From positions 1 to 7,302 of the forward strand of contig CALLAG010000362.1 in NCBI GenBank assembly GCA_938002705.1: a DNA stretch of 7,302 nucleotides, written 5' to 3'. Source of the DNA: an uncultured Saprospiraceae bacterium (GTDB taxonomy: Bacteria; Bacteroidota; Bacteroidia; Chitinophagales; Saprospiraceae). The stretch's first letter is position 1. Each line of letters opens with the position of its first letter. Shown here piece after piece: positions 6,025 to 7,302 of this stretch. The position numbers and the translations under genes were made by a program. The notes under the pieces were generated by a model. It had not been told where the DNA came from, did not search any database, and saw only the letters and a program-made list of their open reading frames with translations.

Positions 6025-7086
6025 GTGGGATTACTGATTTTCTTTTTCGTTTTATCTATAGCATTCTCTTTTTTATGCTCTATTCTTGAGGCGGTATTAT
6101 TAAGTATAACGCCATCTTTTATCAGAAATAAGGTGCAAGCTGGATCTTCTACAGGCAAGTTATTGGCTGAGTATAAGGAAGATATCGATAAGCCATTATC
6201 TGCAATCTTAACACTGAATACAATAGCTCATACCGTAGGAGCAATAGGAGTAGGTGCACAGGCAGCTGAAGTATTCGATAGTGGCAAATCCATTTCATTG
6301 GGTTTCATGGATCTAAGTTATGAATCTATAGTAGCAGTTGTAATGACTCTTGCGATACTCATACTCTCTGAGATTATACCGAAAACCATAGGTGCTAATA
6401 ACTGGAGGTCTTTGTCAGGATTTACAGTACAGACTATCAGAATTCTATGTTGGATATTGGCGCCATTAGTATGGGTAAGTCAGTTGATCACTAAGACATT
6501 TAAGAATGATAAGAACAAATCTGTACTAAGCAGATCTGATATTGCTGCTATGACACAAGCGGGAGAGACCAGTGGAGCACTTAAGAAACACGAATCTATA
6601 ATAATCAATAACCTTCTCAATTTTGAGAAGCAGACTGTAAGAGATATAATGACGCCAAGGACTGTGGCTTATCTTGTAAATGAAGACGATAAGGTCTTAG
6701 ATGTCGCAAGAAAAAGTGGTAGTCAGACGTTTTCAAGAATTCCAGTATTCAAAGGAGAGAAAAATAACGTCACAGGTCTTGTCCTCAAGGATGATATCCT
6801 ATCTTGTATATTAGATAATAATGGTGCCGATAAGACGATCAAAGATATCAAAAGGGACATCCTTACTGTAGAAGATGTTATGCCGCTACCTAAGTTGTTT
6901 AATAAGTTAGTCAAAGAAAAGCAACACCTATTCATCGTACGTGATGAGTTCGGTACATTAGTAGGTATCGTAACCATGGAAGATCTCTTCGAGACACTTC
7001 TCGGACAAGAGATTGTAGATGAATCTGATAAGGTGATCGATCTACAAGAGTATGCAAGACAGAAGTTCGATAAGGACTCTGACTAG
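6025..7086 (+). CDS. CNNM (DUF21) and CBS-pair membrane protein, CorC/hemolysin-like
   Basis: The 353-residue protein begins LLIFFFVLSIAFSFLCSILE and has a DUF21/CNNM membrane domain to about residue 155. The conserved SxxEA in the first helix (Ser19, Glu22) and LSEIIPKTIGA (114-124) are family hallmarks; in CNNM proteins this region forms the ion site. The linker KKHESIIINNLLNFEKQTV precedes two CBS domains (about 205-262, VRDIMTPR ... RIPVF; and about 278-330, IVRDEFGTLVGIVTMEDLFE), which bind adenine nucleotides and gate transport in relatives. These proteins are linked to Mg2+/Co2+ efflux or Na+/Mg2+ exchange in the cytoplasmic membrane. The usual C-terminal CorC_HlyC domain is missing; the chain stops soon after the second CBS domain, as in a known shorter form. 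The start is GTG at 6025: an in-frame TAA at 6016-6018 excludes anything earlier, and only ATA and CAA lie between. Hemolysin is a historical name and is not supported as a function. Confidence 0.88.
   Translation: MGLLIFFFVLSIAFSFLCSILEAVLLSITPSFIRNKVQAGSSTGKLLAEYKEDIDKPLSAILTLNTIAHTVGAIGVGAQAAEVFDSGKSISLGFMDLSYESIVAVVMTLAILILSEIIPKTIGANNWRSLSGFTVQTIRILCWILAPLVWVSQLITKTFKNDKNKSVLSRSDIAAMTQAGETSGALKKHESIIINNLLNFEKQTVRDIMTPRTVAYLVNEDDKVLDVARKSGSQTFSRIPVFKGEKNNVTGLVLKDDILSCILDNNGADKTIKDIKRDILTVEDVMPLPKLFNKLVKEKQHLFIVRDEFGTLVGIVTMEDLFETLLGQEIVDESDKVIDLQEYARQKFDKDSD
6990..7029 (+). repeat. Direct repeat copy 1, inside the CNNM gene 3' end
   Basis: These 40 bases encode the ETLLGQEIVDESD region just after the second CBS domain and recur exactly at 7263-7302, offset by 273 bases. 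This is the copy in its natural coding context, so it is presumably the source. Confidence 0.9.
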
Positions 7087-7128
7087 TTTTTCTTATTCCA
7101 ATTTAGATCCACGAACGAGGACAAAAGA

Positions 7129-7145
7129 AGATCGCAGAGCGATCT
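7129..7145 (+). terminator. Stem-loop after the CNNM gene, candidate terminator
   Basis: AGATCGC-AGA-GCGATCT is a perfect 7-bp stem with a 3-base loop, 42 bases after the CNNM stop, followed by AACTATTTTAG. The following stretch is U-rich but interrupted, so intrinsic termination is plausible rather than certain. It shares loop and downstream bases with the stem-loop at 7179-7197. Confidence 0.5.
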
Positions 7146-7178
7146 AACTATTTTAGAAATCAAATGATACATCCATAC

Positions 7179-7197
7179 ACGACTACAGAGTAGTCGT
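7179..7197 (+). terminator. Second stem-loop with the same loop, candidate terminator
   Basis: ACGACTAC-AGA-GTAGTCGT is a perfect 8-bp stem with the same AGA loop as the stem-loop 34 bases upstream, and is again followed by ACTATT (then CTTG). The arms differ in sequence from the first stem-loop while pairing is kept, so the structure itself seems to matter. It could be a back-up terminator or serve the opposite strand, since the hairpin is symmetric. Confidence 0.45.
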
Positions 7198-7262
7198 ACT
7201 ATTCTTGCGAGTTAAATCAATACTTATTGAAATATCAACAGTGGTCAGAAATAGACTTATTA

Positions 7263-7302
7263 CGAGACACTTCTCGGACAAGAGATTGTAGATGAATCTG
7301 AT
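7263..7302 (+). repeat. Direct repeat copy 2, partial duplication of the CNNM gene 3' end
   Basis: The last 40 bases of the window are identical to 6990-7029. Matching begins abruptly at 7263: the base before differs, and the upstream codons here read TAG-ACT-TAT-TAC instead of the CBS coding sequence. It reaches the window edge and may continue. Complete identity, synonymous positions included, points to a recent event or an assembly artefact. No start codon or promoter of its own is seen. Confidence 0.85.

Noticed and set aside
6723..6977. 84-residue - strand frame opposite the CNNM gene
   Set aside because: It is an antisense shadow of the CBS-domain coding region.
7217..7230. Dyad TCAATA-CT-TATTGA
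   Set aside because: Arms of 6 bp in AT-rich DNA with a 2-base centre are expected by chance, and there is no gene context.
1..7302. CRISPR array, tRNA or rRNA gene, insertion sequence, phage attachment site
   Set aside because: I saw no regularly spaced repeats, cloverleaf or rRNA-like stretch, transposase frame or terminal inverted repeats.

Overview
The window is AT-rich and looks like Bacteroidota chromosome (Flavobacteriia/Cytophagia-like). This rests on the type of type I secretion genes present, a thioesterase and a CNNM protein of the kind usual in that phylum, the lack of well-placed Shine-Dalgarno sites, and a few TAnnTTTG-like -7 elements. The organism call is an inference from protein style, not from a marker gene.

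Left part (1-711, + strand): the 3' end of a GNAT acetyltransferase, then a small type II toxin-antitoxin locus. The antitoxin ORF (251-433) is intact. It overlaps a ParE/RelE-type toxin frame (421-711) that carries an in-frame TAA at codon 25 but is otherwise open and recognisable to its end, so the toxin is probably inactivated. An 18-bp inverted repeat just before the antitoxin is a candidate autoregulatory operator.

Centre (748-5570, - strand): a tightly packed four-gene operon transcribed right to left: inner-membrane ABC protein, HlyD-type periplasmic adaptor, a hotdog acyl-CoA thioesterase, and a TolC-type outer-membrane channel. Junctions overlap by 8, 1 and 1 bases. Together ABC, HlyD and TolC form a complete type I (tripartite) export system. 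Two things stand out. The ABC nucleotide-binding domain has a good Walker A but replaced Q-loop, signature, Walker B/catalytic and H-loop residues. A cytosolic thioesterase is translationally coupled between adaptor and channel. No cargo gene is visible.

The 454-bp gap (5571-6024) separates the operon from a divergent + strand gene. It holds a 15-bp palindrome and a -7-like element upstream of the ABC gene, and a 64-codon open - strand frame without a normal start. That frame reads as a membrane segment plus a polar tail and can be joined to an upstream ATG by one frameshift, so it may be a decayed small gene.

Right part (6025-7302, + strand): a CNNM (DUF21)/CBS membrane protein of the CorC/hemolysin-like class with a GTG start. 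After it come two perfect stem-loops that share the loop AGA and the following ACTATT. At the very edge is an exact 40-bp repeat of the 3' part of the CNNM coding sequence, suggesting a recent partial duplication whose extent cannot be seen here.
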